A DNA stretch of 64,000 bases from Dysgonomonas sp. BGC7 (lineage in GTDB: Bacteria; Bacteroidota; Bacteroidia; Bacteroidales; Dysgonomonadaceae), in NCBI RefSeq assembly GCF_001261735.1, contig NZ_CVRP01000009.1:62001-126000 (forward strand), given 5' to 3'. Of this stretch, positions 9,692 through 19,726 are shown in pieces (within the stretch, counting starts at the first letter, position 1; each line of letters begins with the position of its first letter). The notes under the pieces were generated by a model that was given only the letters and a program-made list of their open reading frames with translations, made no database searches and was not told the DNA's origin. Both the position numbers and the translations under genes were made by a program.

Positions 9692-12238
9692 ATGTCAGGA
9701 AAATATATCATTGTTAGCATCTTATTATCTCTTTTATCAGTCTCTGCTTTGTATGCACAAAATGATGCGATAGAAAAACAGATAACGAAAAAAGCCCTTT
9801 ATCCACGATATCGGGAATGGGCTAGTCCTACGGACGGAAAGGGTGTTAATATGAATCCTCCTGCTCTGCTTTGGCCTGCGACAGGTAAAAAAGCTATATA
9901 TAAGGTTAGGTTATCTCAGAATAGTAGCTTTCCGAAAGGAAACACTATCGAAAGTGATGAGATACAATGGGCAATGTACAGCACACATGGTAAGATTGGC
10001 TTAGGTAAATGGTTTTGGCAATATGGTGTTGTTACGCCTTCGGGAGTAGAATGGTCTGACGTATACGATTTTTTAATAACTGATGAATCTCATGTGTTTG
10101 AAACACCGACTGTAAAAGAGTTCCTCAAAGATTGCAGTCTTCCTCATCCTCGTCTATATGTATCTAAAGATGAAATAGATGATTTTATAAAAAGAAATAA
10201 AGATAATCCGGAGGTTCAGAACATAATCCGGAAGGCAGACAAACAATTAATTTCTCCTTTGCCTGTAGAAGCCCCGACTCGTCCGCGTGATACAGTCGGA
10301 CTTAGCGATTCGCAAAAAGATGTGATGATGACTTTTATGTATCATCGTTTTGGTGATAAGGTAAAAGAGCCTATAAAAAATCTTTCGATGGCTTATTTGC
10401 TTACAGGTAAAAAAGAATATGCCAGAACTGCGCTCTCCCAAGCACTCCATTTAGCTAAAATGGATCCTCAGGGTTATGCCACACGCGAAGATTTTAATTC
10501 CGCCAGTGTGATGCTGGCTATGGCCGTAGCCTATGACACGTCATATGATATGGCTACAGCAGAAGAAAGAAGAGAGCTGTTAGAAGCTATTAAGATAAGA
10601 GGAAATAAATTTTTCCGTCAATATGTAAATGAATTTGAAACCCACTCGATGGACAATCATGTATGGCAACATACACTGCGTCGATTGTGTTTTACTTCTA
10701 TTGCCGTTCTCAACGATTTGCCCGAAGCTAAAGACTGGCTGGCATACTGTTATGAAGCGTGGAATTGCCGTTTTCCTATACTGGGAGGAAACGATGGCGG
10801 ATGGCACGACGGCTCAAGTTATTTTCAGACAAATTTCGAAACCTTTATCTATATGCCGTTTATGTTCAAGCGGTTTACAGGAGTTAATTTCTTTGATATA
10901 CCTTATTATCAAAACCTTTCAAAATTTTTGATATATTCATATCCTAAAGATTCCTATTCTACCGGATTTGGGGATAATGCAGAGAATCAGACCAAACCCG
11001 GAAAAAGCTATTGGGGGTTTGCCGATGCTTTGGCTCGTGAGCTGCATGACCCGTATGCCCGATGGTATGCCGATGAAATAAGCGGAGGAAAGAAAGAAAT
11101 AGTAAACGAAAGCGCAAATTTTGCTTTTTATCGTTTAATGACAAAAAACAGGGGGGAAGATGTTCTTGCCCGTTCACCGAAAGACTTACCACAAAGCCTG
11201 CTGTTCAGAGATGCCGGCTTTGCTCTCATGCACAATGATGTTGCCAATACACCGAGCGATGTAATGATTTCTTTCATGGATCTGCCTTTTGGCTCTACAG
11301 GCCATGCGCATGCAGCACACAATGGCTTTGGTGTTAATGTCGGAGGAAAACAATTGTTTGGAGGGTCGGGACATTATAGTAATTTTACCGACAAACATAC
11401 CCTTATACATTATCGCACTCGTGGGCATAATACTATTTTGGCTGATGGTATGGCTCAAAGTATAGGAGAAAACGGCTATGGTTGGATTGCACGTTTCAAA
11501 GATACTCCGGCACTTACTTATGTTCTGGGTGATGCTACACATGCGTATGGAACTATGACCACTCCTTTCTGGATAGACCGAATGAAACAATTTGATGTAG
11601 ACTATACAAAAGAAAATGGTTTTGGAGATCCCGGAATAACACGTTTTCGCAGACACTTCGTCTTTCTGCGTCCTAATATAATCGTTATTTACGATGAACT
11701 GAAAGCCAAAACTCCTGTAGAGTGGACATGGCTTCTGCATTCTTACAACAAAATGGAGCAAGGTGATAAGCCTAATGTTATCTTAGCCCATAACGAAGTG
11801 GCTAATGCCCGGGTAAATATATATACGGATGAGAAAGCTAAAAGTTATATAACGAATGAATTTTTCTCTCCCGCTATCAATTGGAAAAATAGAGGCAAAT
11901 CGGATAATGGAGAGCCTTACAAATATGCTAAACACTGGCATCTGGAATATTCTACTTTAAATAAATCTGCATCGACACGGTTTCTGACCATAATTGAACT
12001 GGATAAGGACAATGAGGGCTTTCGAAAGACAGCTCTTAAGTCTCCCAAAACAGGAACGTGGAATGTTAGTGACTGGACAATAGAAGCTGAGATGAATGGA
12101 AACAAAACTCCAAGCCTTATTGTGAAAAATAAGAACGGAGATGCTGTTGAATATATCAATCAGGGTAAAACAACTATTCGTCAGTCGGGGAAAATTACAG
12201 ATAGATTAGTAGATACTGTGCCTTATATAGCCCGATGA
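9692..12238 (+). CDS. Heparinase II/III-fold polysaccharide lyase, PL15-like (exo-acting heparin/HS lyase)
   Basis: The 848-residue protein has a cleavable signal peptide (ends near ALYAQ). An N-terminal beta domain of the DUF4962 kind (about residues 30-140, YPRYREWASPTDGKGV, FWQYGVVTPSG) precedes an alpha/alpha toroid (HPRLYVSKDEID, DNHVWQHTLRRLC) and a C-terminal heparinase II/III beta-sandwich (GHAHAAHNGFGVNVGGKQLF, HYRTRGHNTILADGM). This arrangement and length fit PL15-type exo-lyases such as BT4652 of the B. thetaiotaomicron heparin locus rather than PL12 or PL21. It probably shortens HS oligosaccharides in the periplasm. Asn317 and the His residues of DNHVWQH and HAHAAHN are candidate catalytic residues. 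The family assignment is from memory of the architecture; an oligo-uronate lyase of other specificity is possible but unlikely here. Confidence 0.8.
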   Translation: MSGKYIIVSILLSLLSVSALYAQNDAIEKQITKKALYPRYREWASPTDGKGVNMNPPALLWPATGKKAIYKVRLSQNSSFPKGNTIESDEIQWAMYSTHGKIGLGKWFWQYGVVTPSGVEWSDVYDFLITDESHVFETPTVKEFLKDCSLPHPRLYVSKDEIDDFIKRNKDNPEVQNIIRKADKQLISPLPVEAPTRPRDTVGLSDSQKDVMMTFMYHRFGDKVKEPIKNLSMAYLLTGKKEYARTALSQALHLAKMDPQGYATREDFNSASVMLAMAVAYDTSYDMATAEERRELLEAIKIRGNKFFRQYVNEFETHSMDNHVWQHTLRRLCFTSIAVLNDLPEAKDWLAYCYEAWNCRFPILGGNDGGWHDGSSYFQTNFETFIYMPFMFKRFTGVNFFDIPYYQNLSKFLIYSYPKDSYSTGFGDNAENQTKPGKSYWGFADALARELHDPYARWYADEISGGKKEIVNESANFAFYRLMTKNRGEDVLARSPKDLPQSLLFRDAGFALMHNDVANTPSDVMISFMDLPFGSTGHAHAAHNGFGVNVGGKQLFGGSGHYSNFTDKHTLIHYRTRGHNTILADGMAQSIGENGYGWIARFKDTPALTYVLGDATHAYGTMTTPFWIDRMKQFDVDYTKENGFGDPGITRFRRHFVFLRPNIIVIYDELKAKTPVEWTWLLHSYNKMEQGDKPNVILAHNEVANARVNIYTDEKAKSYITNEFFSPAINWKNRGKSDNGEPYKYAKHWHLEYSTLNKSASTRFLTIIELDKDNEGFRKTALKSPKTGTWNVSDWTIEAEMNGNKTPSLIVKNKNGDAVEYINQGKTTIRQSGKITDRLVDTVPYIAR

Positions 12239-12279
12239 AGGAGGAAGTGTTACTTATATCAAAATAATAAATAATTGTT

Positions 12280-13446
12280 ATGTGTAAAGTTACTGTATTG
12301 ATTCTCTTGGCCTGTTCTTTGCTCTCTGTACAGGCTCAAAATAATGGATTGAAGCCTATAACAAAGCGTGTGAATGTACAAGCCGATACGGCCCGTATAG
12401 CCCAGATAATAGATGGAGAATGGGTGGCAGTGGGCACAAACAAAAAACATGCTATTAGCTATGATTATACTTTGCCTTTTGGTGGTGAACCATCTTTTCG
12501 TTTCGAATTGAAAGAGAATGATAATACGCTCGCCGGATATGGTAAAGGAGAGACTAAAGGTAGGGCAGAGTTATCTTATTGTTATGCTACCAGTGCCGAC
12601 TTTAATGGTCAGGCAGCAGATGCCTTCGAAAATGCTGTGAAGATGAAGACTGTTTACCATTACGGAAAAGGCATTTGTAAACAAGGAGAGCGACGTAAAT
12701 ATACTTTTTCGGTATATATTCCGTCCGACCTCAGAGAAGATGTTTCCACTATTTTTGCTCAGTGGCATGGCATGCCCGATCGCACTCTGGTGTCTTCTCC
12801 CGATGGTATTGCAAAAAAGCTGACAATACCCGAATTTCTCGATATGTATGATCGTATGATATTTAAGAAAAATATAGCTCATGATAAAATAAAAGTAACA
12901 GATAAGAATGGAGCTGTCACATATAAGGCAGGTAAGGCTAATGGCTGGCTTATAGAACAGGGAGGCTACCCTCCGTTAGCTTTCGGTTTTTCGAAAGGGT
13001 ATTTTTATATCAAAGCTAATTCGGATAGAAAATGGTTGAGCGACAAGACTGACCGTTGCAATGCCGATGTGGAAAAATCTTCGATAATGAAACCTGTTAC
13101 ATCTGCCTATAAGGCATCTACAATAGCATATAAGCTTCCATTTGCCCGGTTTCCGAAAAATTGTTGGATAACCTTTGTTGTAGATGTAAAGTGGACTGAA
13201 TATAGTGGCATGTCGGAAGAAATCACCTCTCCGGGCAAGTTGGATGTAAGAATGTCGTACAATAGGGGTGGAAGAAAGGTTGATGATCATATTGTGAAGA
13301 ATGAAACAATATCTATAGGTCGCAATGACGAAGATGGCTATTATTTCAAATTCGGAATTTATAGAGTTGGTAATAGCTCTGTACCTGTTTGTTACAATCT
13401 GGCTGATTATAGCGAGGAAAAGTTAAATATTTCCATAAATGATTAA
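12280..13446 (+). CDS. Heparinase I (PL13), endo-heparin lyase
   Basis: The 388-residue secreted protein (signal peptide ending LLSVQAQ) aligns end to end, in my recollection, with Pedobacter heparinus heparinase I of about 384 residues. Long shared blocks include RVNVQAD, KTVYHYGKGIC, AQWHG, DRMIFKKNIAHDK, AFGFSKGYFYIKANSDR and YYFKFGIYRVGNS. Residues known to be important in the family are conserved: Cys133 (HepI Cys135), His201 (HepI His203), and the Gln-Trp-His at 161-163 matching the catalytic histidine described for the Bacteroides enzyme. It cleaves highly sulfated heparin regions by beta-elimination. It follows the PL15-like gene by 41 bases and precedes the regulator by 83 bases. This is the most specific marker that the locus targets heparin. 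Confidence 0.96.
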   Translation: MCKVTVLILLACSLLSVQAQNNGLKPITKRVNVQADTARIAQIIDGEWVAVGTNKKHAISYDYTLPFGGEPSFRFELKENDNTLAGYGKGETKGRAELSYCYATSADFNGQAADAFENAVKMKTVYHYGKGICKQGERRKYTFSVYIPSDLREDVSTIFAQWHGMPDRTLVSSPDGIAKKLTIPEFLDMYDRMIFKKNIAHDKIKVTDKNGAVTYKAGKANGWLIEQGGYPPLAFGFSKGYFYIKANSDRKWLSDKTDRCNADVEKSSIMKPVTSAYKASTIAYKLPFARFPKNCWITFVVDVKWTEYSGMSEEITSPGKLDVRMSYNRGGRKVDDHIVKNETISIGRNDEDGYYFKFGIYRVGNSSVPVCYNLADYSEEKLNISIND

Positions 13447-13467
13447 AAGCCTTAGTCTTTGCGTCGC

Positions 13468-13498
13468 TTTGTATGTACCTTTATAACTCGGATTTTTG
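13468..13498 (+). promoter_or_regulatory. Candidate Bacteroidetes promoter for the hybrid sensor gene
   Basis: TTTG at 13468-13471 is separated by 19 bases from GATTTTTG at 13491-13498, one mismatch from the TAnnTTTG -7 box. The spacing is right for the Bacteroidetes primary sigma factor. The predicted start of transcription lies about 25 bases before the regulator start codon, so the sensor could be expressed independently of the lyase operon. Confidence 0.5.
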
Positions 13499-13529
13499 CC
13501 ACAGAAAATAGAAGGAAGTTCATTGTGCG

Positions 13530-16500
13530 ATGATTAAAAAGTATTTATATATAATTCTGCTACTCTGGATCGGATCTTGTATTAATATATATGCAGAGAA
13601 AAGAGATCCATCCATAAGATTTACCTCGTTGTCTATCGATAATGGGCTATCTCAGAGTACAGTATATGATATTATTCAAGATAAAAAAGGTTTTCTGTGG
13701 GTGGCTACAGCCGATGGTCTTAATAAATATGACGGATATACGTTTACTGTTTACAGACACGAAAATTATAACCACAATTCTATCCAGTCCGATCTTATAC
13801 GCAGTTTGTTTCTTGACGATAAAGGGGAACTTTGGGTAGGAACCAATTCGGGGTTAGCACTGTATGATAGCAAAAAGGATATATTTCATACCTATCCTTA
13901 TAAGGCGCAGATCAATTATATGCTGCAATCTTCCGATTCTTTACTTTACCTAGCGTCATCCGAAGGTCTTTTTTCTTTCAATACCCAACAGAATACTTAT
14001 CGGACGCTCTCGGAAAAAAGTGTGTTGTGCGACAACTTCCATATTCTGGCCAAATACAATGATCTTATACTGATAGGTACTGATAGAGGGCTTTATATGA
14101 TGAGCCGGAAAGATGAAAATATAGTACCTTTCAAAAAAGAATTGTTGAATAAAAATATAATGAATATTTGTCCTGCCCGAAAAGGAATATGGGTAGCAAC
14201 GGAAGGACATGGGCTCTTTTATATATCGGACGATGGTAGAATAAAGAACTATAAGAATAACAAGAATGATGAAAAGAGTATTTCTTCCGACTTTGTAAGA
14301 AGTCTCTGTTTCGATGATCAGCAGCGCTTGTGGGTGGGAACATTTATAGGTCTGAATATCTATGATGAAGTAAGTGATTCGTTCAGTCGCTATTACAGTA
14401 ACGAAGTAGAGAAAAAATCAATAAATCAGAATTCTGTACGTTCTCTCTATCTCGACAATCAGGGAGCTATGTGGGTGGGGACATTCTATGGAGGCTTAAA
14501 TTATCACCATCCGTTACAAAATCAGTTTGAGAGAATATATCACATTCCATACATTAATTCGTTGAGTGACAATGTAGTCAGTTGTATTGTCGAAGATGGG
14601 CCATCTCAGTTGTGGATAGGTACAAATGATAATGGATTGAACCTATATAATCTTAATACAAAAAAATTTACATACTATACAGTAAATCAGAATAACGGGA
14701 ACTCTATCCTATCGAAAAATATAAAGGCCGTTTTAGTTGATGGAGACTTTGTATATATCGGCTCGCACGGAGGAGGTTTGGCACGGCTTGATAAAAAATC
14801 GAATAAAATAAAGAACTATACAGACCTGAACAGTGAAGTTGGTAGCAACAATGTGTATTCGTTGGCAAAAGACTCTCAGGGCAATATATGGGTGGGTACA
14901 TTAGAGGGGTTGGTTATTTATAATCCTAGAAACGATTCCTTTACTCAGCTGGATTCTTTTTTGCCTAAAAAGGATGGAAACAGTGACTTCCTGAGCAAAA
15001 TAGATAAGCATCATATATATGTTTTGCTTTTGGATAGTAAACATCAAATGTGGATAGGTACCGAAAACGGAATATATACCTACTCTTTTCAGACTAATAA
15101 CTTTAAGGAATATAAGATTGGGATGGAAGATTATTCTTCGCCCAAAGATCGTATATATTGCATCTCCGAAGACCGCCAAAAAAGGGTTTGGGTAGGTACA
15201 AACCTTGGGCTTAGTCTCTTTCGGGAATCATCGCAAGACTTCAAGACTATTACTACAACAGAAGGTCTGCCCAACAATAATGTATATGGCATATTGCAAG
15301 ACAGTTTCGATCGCCTATGGCTTAGTACCAATAGAGGATTGGCTTGTTACAATCCCAAAAATGAGGAGATAAGGACATATACACTTTTGGATGGGCTGCA
15401 AGGCGAACAATTCAACAGTTATGCGTATTGTAAGACTTCTTCCGGCGAGATGTTCTTTGGTGGGATAAATGGTATAACCGCATTTTCTCCCGAACAGTTG
15501 ACCGACAATCCATTTACGCCTCCTGTAATGATAACCCAATTGCAATTGTTCAACAAGCCCGTTATTCCCGGAGATTATACAGGTATTTTGTCCGAAGATA
15601 TAAGCGAAACCGGTAAGATAACTCTACAGCCCGACCAGACATCATTCGGTTTGCTTTTCACTGTACCTAACTTTTTGTCGGCTCAGCACAACACATTTGC
15701 GTATAAGCTTGAAGGTTTTGACAATGACTGGAACTATACGGAAGACAGGCATATGATATCATATTCCAATCTGAAGCCCGGGAAATATACTTTCTTTGTA
15801 AAGGCAGCTAATAGCGATGGTAAATGGAATAACGATCCTACTATACTCGAAATAGAAGTATTACCTTATTGGTGGGAGACTGTTTGGGCAAAGCTTGCAT
15901 TTACAGTATTGGCTTTGACGGCAGTGTTCTTTTTATTTAAATTTCTGTACAATCGTCAATTGCTTAAAAATCAGTTGGCGTTAGAACGTTTAGAGAAGGA
16001 GAAAATAGAGGAAGTGAACCAGATGAAGCTCCGTTTCTTTATCAATATTTCTCACGAGTTTCGTACACCTCTTACACTTATCGTTTCTCCGTTGCAGGAA
16101 ATACAGAGTATGACAAATGATAAGCGAATACTCAATCAGGTGAAAGTGATACAGCGAAATTCGAATAAACTATTGTATCTTATCAATCAGCTTATGGATT
16201 ATCGTAGAGCTGAGTTAGGTGTTTTCGACCTGAAAGTAGTAGAGCAAAGTCCTCTCGCCTTGATTGAAAGTTCTATGAGCTTATTCGAACGTTTGGCTAA
16301 GCAGAAAGATATAGATTTCATACTCGAAGACGAGTTGGATAATAGAGTAGTGGTGTATGATCCGCATTATCTAGACCTTATTCTTTCCAATCTCTTGTCC
16401 AATGCATTTAAGTTTACCCCCGAAAACGGGTCGATAATAGTAAGCCTGAAATATGTCGACGATAATTTTATACTATCTGTAAAAGACACAGGTATAGGTG

Positions 16501-17591
16501 TTTCTCCTAAATATCAGGAGCTTATCTTTGAGCGATTCTATCAGGTAAATTCCGATAATATAGGTACCGGTATAGGCTTGTCTCTGGTCAAACGTCTTGT
16601 CGATCTGCATCATGGACGCATTGTTGTGCATAGCGAGCCGGAAAAGAGTTCGGAGTTTACAGTCTTTTTCCCGCAAGATAAAACTATCTATACCGATCAG
16701 GAATTGTCAGATATTCACACAAACGAGGTTCACACAATCAATCCTCGCGAAGATGTCGATATAGTTCGGTTACTCAAAGAAAATGATTCGGAAACGGATG
16801 TCGAGGCAGAGTATGATGAGAATAACCCCGTTTTGCTTATTGTAGAAGATGACACAGATGTAAGAAATTATCTGGTAGATAGTTTCCGACAGTCGGCGAA
16901 AGTGCTTTCCGCCTCCGATGGCGAAGATGGACTTCGGCTGATAAAAGACAATAAGGTCGATCTGGTTTTAACGGATGTTATGCTGCCTGTAATGGATGGG
17001 TTGAAGCTGTGTAAGGCTATAAAGCAGAATATAAGGACAAGCCATATCCCTGTTATAATGCTTACAGCTAAGACCAATCAGCAAGACCAGATGGAAGGGC
17101 TGACTGTGGGTGCCGACGACTATGTTTACAAGCCATTCAATATATCCATATTGAAAATGAAAGTGCATAATATGTTGAAATCGAGAATGCGTACTCTCGA
17201 GCACTATTCGAATACGCTGGATGTTGATCCGCAAAAGATTACTTTCAATGAAATGGATAAAGAGTTTATTGAAAAAGCAAAATCTATTGTAGAAGAAAAT
17301 CTCGATAATATAGATTTTTCAGTAGACGATTTTTGTAATCAAATGGCTATGAGCCGTTCAAATCTTCATCTCAAGATGAAAGCGATAACAGGAGAATCTA
17401 CAATTGAGTTTATAAAGAAAATCAGATTCAGCCATGCCTGTAATTTGCTGAAAGAAGGCAGGTATTCTATAGCCGAAATCAGTACAATGGTCGGGTTTAA
17501 TACACCTTCATACTTTACAACGAGTTTCAAAAAATATTTTGGAATATTACCTACCGAATACGTGAAAGACGTGAAAAGAACCGATAAATAG
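13530..17591 (+). CDS. Hybrid two-component system sensor/regulator (HTCS) of the heparin/HS locus
   Basis: The 1353-residue single-chain regulator has these parts in order: signal peptide (about 1-22); two seven-bladed propeller sets of Reg_prop repeats with recurring LWVGT motifs (about 30-680); a Y_Y_Y Ig-like domain (about 690-780, YKLEGFDNDWNY); one membrane helix (about 786-808); HisKA with phospho-acceptor His842 (FINISHEFRTPL); HATPase_c (NLLSNAFKFTP, GTGIGLSLVKRLV); receiver domain with phospho-acceptor Asp1149 (LTDVMLPVMDG); and a C-terminal AraC helix-turn-helix (about 1240-1350, MSRSNLHLKMKAITG, GFNTPSYFTTSFKKYFG). The periplasmic propellers sense an oligosaccharide; the cytoplasmic AraC part activates the locus. 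In the B. thetaiotaomicron heparin locus the equivalent is BT4663. Length and domains are complete. Confidence 0.96.
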   Translation: MIKKYLYIILLLWIGSCINIYAEKRDPSIRFTSLSIDNGLSQSTVYDIIQDKKGFLWVATADGLNKYDGYTFTVYRHENYNHNSIQSDLIRSLFLDDKGELWVGTNSGLALYDSKKDIFHTYPYKAQINYMLQSSDSLLYLASSEGLFSFNTQQNTYRTLSEKSVLCDNFHILAKYNDLILIGTDRGLYMMSRKDENIVPFKKELLNKNIMNICPARKGIWVATEGHGLFYISDDGRIKNYKNNKNDEKSISSDFVRSLCFDDQQRLWVGTFIGLNIYDEVSDSFSRYYSNEVEKKSINQNSVRSLYLDNQGAMWVGTFYGGLNYHHPLQNQFERIYHIPYINSLSDNVVSCIVEDGPSQLWIGTNDNGLNLYNLNTKKFTYYTVNQNNGNSILSKNIKAVLVDGDFVYIGSHGGGLARLDKKSNKIKNYTDLNSEVGSNNVYSLAKDSQGNIWVGTLEGLVIYNPRNDSFTQLDSFLPKKDGNSDFLSKIDKHHIYVLLLDSKHQMWIGTENGIYTYSFQTNNFKEYKIGMEDYSSPKDRIYCISEDRQKRVWVGTNLGLSLFRESSQDFKTITTTEGLPNNNVYGILQDSFDRLWLSTNRGLACYNPKNEEIRTYTLLDGLQGEQFNSYAYCKTSSGEMFFGGINGITAFSPEQLTDNPFTPPVMITQLQLFNKPVIPGDYTGILSEDISETGKITLQPDQTSFGLLFTVPNFLSAQHNTFAYKLEGFDNDWNYTEDRHMISYSNLKPGKYTFFVKAANSDGKWNNDPTILEIEVLPYWWETVWAKLAFTVLALTAVFFLFKFLYNRQLLKNQLALERLEKEKIEEVNQMKLRFFINISHEFRTPLTLIVSPLQEIQSMTNDKRILNQVKVIQRNSNKLLYLINQLMDYRRAELGVFDLKVVEQSPLALIESSMSLFERLAKQKDIDFILEDELDNRVVVYDPHYLDLILSNLLSNAFKFTPENGSIIVSLKYVDDNFILSVKDTGIGVSPKYQELIFERFYQVNSDNIGTGIGLSLVKRLVDLHHGRIVVHSEPEKSSEFTVFFPQDKTIYTDQELSDIHTNEVHTINPREDVDIVRLLKENDSETDVEAEYDENNPVLLIVEDDTDVRNYLVDSFRQSAKVLSASDGEDGLRLIKDNKVDLVLTDVMLPVMDGLKLCKAIKQNIRTSHIPVIMLTAKTNQQDQMEGLTVGADDYVYKPFNISILKMKVHNMLKSRMRTLEHYSNTLDVDPQKITFNEMDKEFIEKAKSIVEENLDNIDFSVDDFCNQMAMSRSNLHLKMKAITGESTIEFIKKIRFSHACNLLKEGRYSIAEISTMVGFNTPSYFTTSFKKYFGILPTEYVKDVKRTDK

Positions 17592-17782
17592 ACAATATTG
17601 ATTTTTTTTTGGATAAAATTAATATTGGTTGGCGGTTTAGTTCAATTATATAAAACATATCTGAAAGTCTGTTTGCTGTATATTGTATAATATTGTTCTA
17701 TCAATAATACTCTTTCTTCGCATCGTTTTTTGCGAGAGAGAAGGATTTGTTATATCGAGTTTAATACCTAAAACAAATAAAA

Positions 17783-19726
17783 ATGAGAAAACTGTTTTTT
17801 ATACTCATTCTGTTTATAATAGTTTCTTCGGCTCGTGCTCAGGAATTAAATACAGAAGTGTTTAATGTTGTCAATCTGAATTATCCAGGATTAGAGAAAG
17901 TAAAAGACTTGCATGCCAAAGGTAAAGATAAAGAAGCTCTTGCTGCGCTGTTAGACTACTATCGCAATAGGAAAGGGATAAATCACCCCGATGTAAATCT
18001 TGACAATGTAAAGATATCTAAAGAAGAACAAAAATGGGCAGATGATGGTCTGAAACATGTTTTCTTCGTACACAAAGGTTATCAGCCTTCGTATTTTTAT
18101 GGAGACGACATCAACTGGCAATATTGGCCTGTACAGGATAATGAATTGCGCTGGCAGCTACATCGCACCAAGTGGTGGCAACCGATGGGGAAAGCCTACT
18201 TTCTTACAAAGGACGAAAAATATGCAAAAGAATGGATTCTTCAATATATGGATTGGATAAAGAAAAATCCGTTAAAAGAAAATGACGAAAATGTGAGATT
18301 TGCATGGCGTCCTCTCGAGGTGAGCCATAGACTACAGGATCAGACTATTCAGTTTTTGCTATTTCTTAATTCCCCTAATTTTACACCTGAATTCTTGTCG
18401 CAATTCCTTGTTAATTACAACAAACATGCAGAACATATTCTTTCCAACTATTCCGATCAGGGCAACCACTTATTGTTCGAGGCTCAGCGCGAGCTTTATG
18501 CGGGGGTTCTTTTCCCCGAACTAAAGGATGCCCCTGTATGGCGCAAGAGTGGTATAGATGTTCTCAACCGCCAAATACAATTGCAAGTATATGATGATGG
18601 TATGCAGTACGAGCTAGATCCTCACTATCATCTTGCTGCAATTAATATTTTTGCTAAAGCTATCAGTATAGCCGATGCCAACAATTTTAGAGATGAGTTT
18701 CCCAAAGCTTATCTTGATAGGGTAGAGAAAATGATAATGGTAGTTGTCAACATTAATTTCCCCGATTATACAAACCCGATGTTTAGTGATGCTAAGCTCG
18801 ATGATAAGAAATCGATGCTGAGAGACTATAAGTCTTGGACTAAGATATTTCCTGCTAATAAGGCCATCAGGTATATGGCTTCTGACCACAAGACGGGAAC
18901 TCCTCCGGCACATCTGTCTACTGCATTTAAGACTTCCGGATTTTATGTTTTCCGCAACGGATGGACAGAAGGGGCTACTCAGATGACACTCAAGGCCGGA
19001 CCTCCTGCTTTCTGGCATTGTCAACCCGATAATGGAACTTTCGAGCTATATGTAAAAGGACGCAATTTCTTTCCTGATGCAGGTAGCTATGTGTATGGTG
19101 GCGATGCAGAAGTGATGAAAGAACGTAATTGGTTTCGTCAGACGATGGTGCATAAGACTCTTACTCTGAATAATGCCAATCTGGACAGCACAGACACAAA
19201 ATGTTTGCTATGGGAGACTTCTCCACAGTTGGATAAACTGGTAATCGAGAACCCTAGTTACAAGGAACTAAACCATCGTCGTTCGGTATTCTTTGTCGAT
19301 CAGAGCTTCTTTGTTATTGTCGACGAAGCTTATGGTAATGCTCAGGGAGATGTGGCGATACATTATCAGATGTGTGAAGGAAAGGTCAATCTGTCGAAAA
19401 ATCAGTTGTCTGCTGCAACACAATTTGATGATAAAAATAATATTCTTGTTCAATGCTTTCCTGCACAGGCTACTCAAATGGTCGAAGAAGAAGGCTGGGT
19501 GTCTTATGCCTATCGTCATAAAGCTAAACGTGCGGCTTATGCTTTCACTGCTGACAAGAAAAACAATGATCCTGTTCGTTTCATTACAGTTATTTTACCT
19601 GTAGAAAAAGAGAAATCTGCACCTAAGATTAAAGCTTTATTCGAAAATAAACAATTTGATAAAAAAGGACTGAAAGTTAAAGTAGAAGTAGGTAAGAAGA
19701 AATATAATCTGAACTATACTCTATGA
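17783..19726 (+). CDS. Heparan sulfate lyase, PL12 (heparinase III)
   Basis: The 647-residue protein has a signal peptide (ends ARAQ). An N-terminal alpha/alpha toroid contains DINWQYWPVQDNELRWQLHR and DQGNHLLFEAQREL (Asn228); the YELDPHYHLAAI motif carries the catalytic Tyr/His around 282-283. The C-terminal beta-sandwich holds CQPDNGTFELYVKGRNFFPD. It matches P. heparinus heparinase III along its whole length as I recall it (for example KDINWQMWPVKDNEVRWQLHR). The enzyme cleaves unsulfated or low-sulfated HS in the periplasm. The coding sequence overlaps the start of the next sulfatase gene by four bases, so translation is probably coupled. It is a paralogue of the partial PL12 gene at the left edge. 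Confidence 0.95.
   Translation: MRKLFFILILFIIVSSARAQELNTEVFNVVNLNYPGLEKVKDLHAKGKDKEALAALLDYYRNRKGINHPDVNLDNVKISKEEQKWADDGLKHVFFVHKGYQPSYFYGDDINWQYWPVQDNELRWQLHRTKWWQPMGKAYFLTKDEKYAKEWILQYMDWIKKNPLKENDENVRFAWRPLEVSHRLQDQTIQFLLFLNSPNFTPEFLSQFLVNYNKHAEHILSNYSDQGNHLLFEAQRELYAGVLFPELKDAPVWRKSGIDVLNRQIQLQVYDDGMQYELDPHYHLAAINIFAKAISIADANNFRDEFPKAYLDRVEKMIMVVVNINFPDYTNPMFSDAKLDDKKSMLRDYKSWTKIFPANKAIRYMASDHKTGTPPAHLSTAFKTSGFYVFRNGWTEGATQMTLKAGPPAFWHCQPDNGTFELYVKGRNFFPDAGSYVYGGDAEVMKERNWFRQTMVHKTLTLNNANLDSTDTKCLLWETSPQLDKLVIENPSYKELNHRRSVFFVDQSFFVIVDEAYGNAQGDVAIHYQMCEGKVNLSKNQLSAATQFDDKNNILVQCFPAQATQMVEEEGWVSYAYRHKAKRAAYAFTADKKNNDPVRFITVILPVEKEKSAPKIKALFENKQFDKKGLKVKVEVGKKKYNLNYTL

Noticed and set aside
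11186-11761. A 191-codon antisense frame within the PL15-like gene
   Set aside because: No domain, no leader that makes sense and complete overlap with conserved lyase sequence.
17592-17782. A riboswitch or attenuator upstream of the second PL12 gene
   Set aside because: Small AT-rich inverted repeats are present, but none forms a convincing structure with a T-run and no promoter with correct spacing was found.
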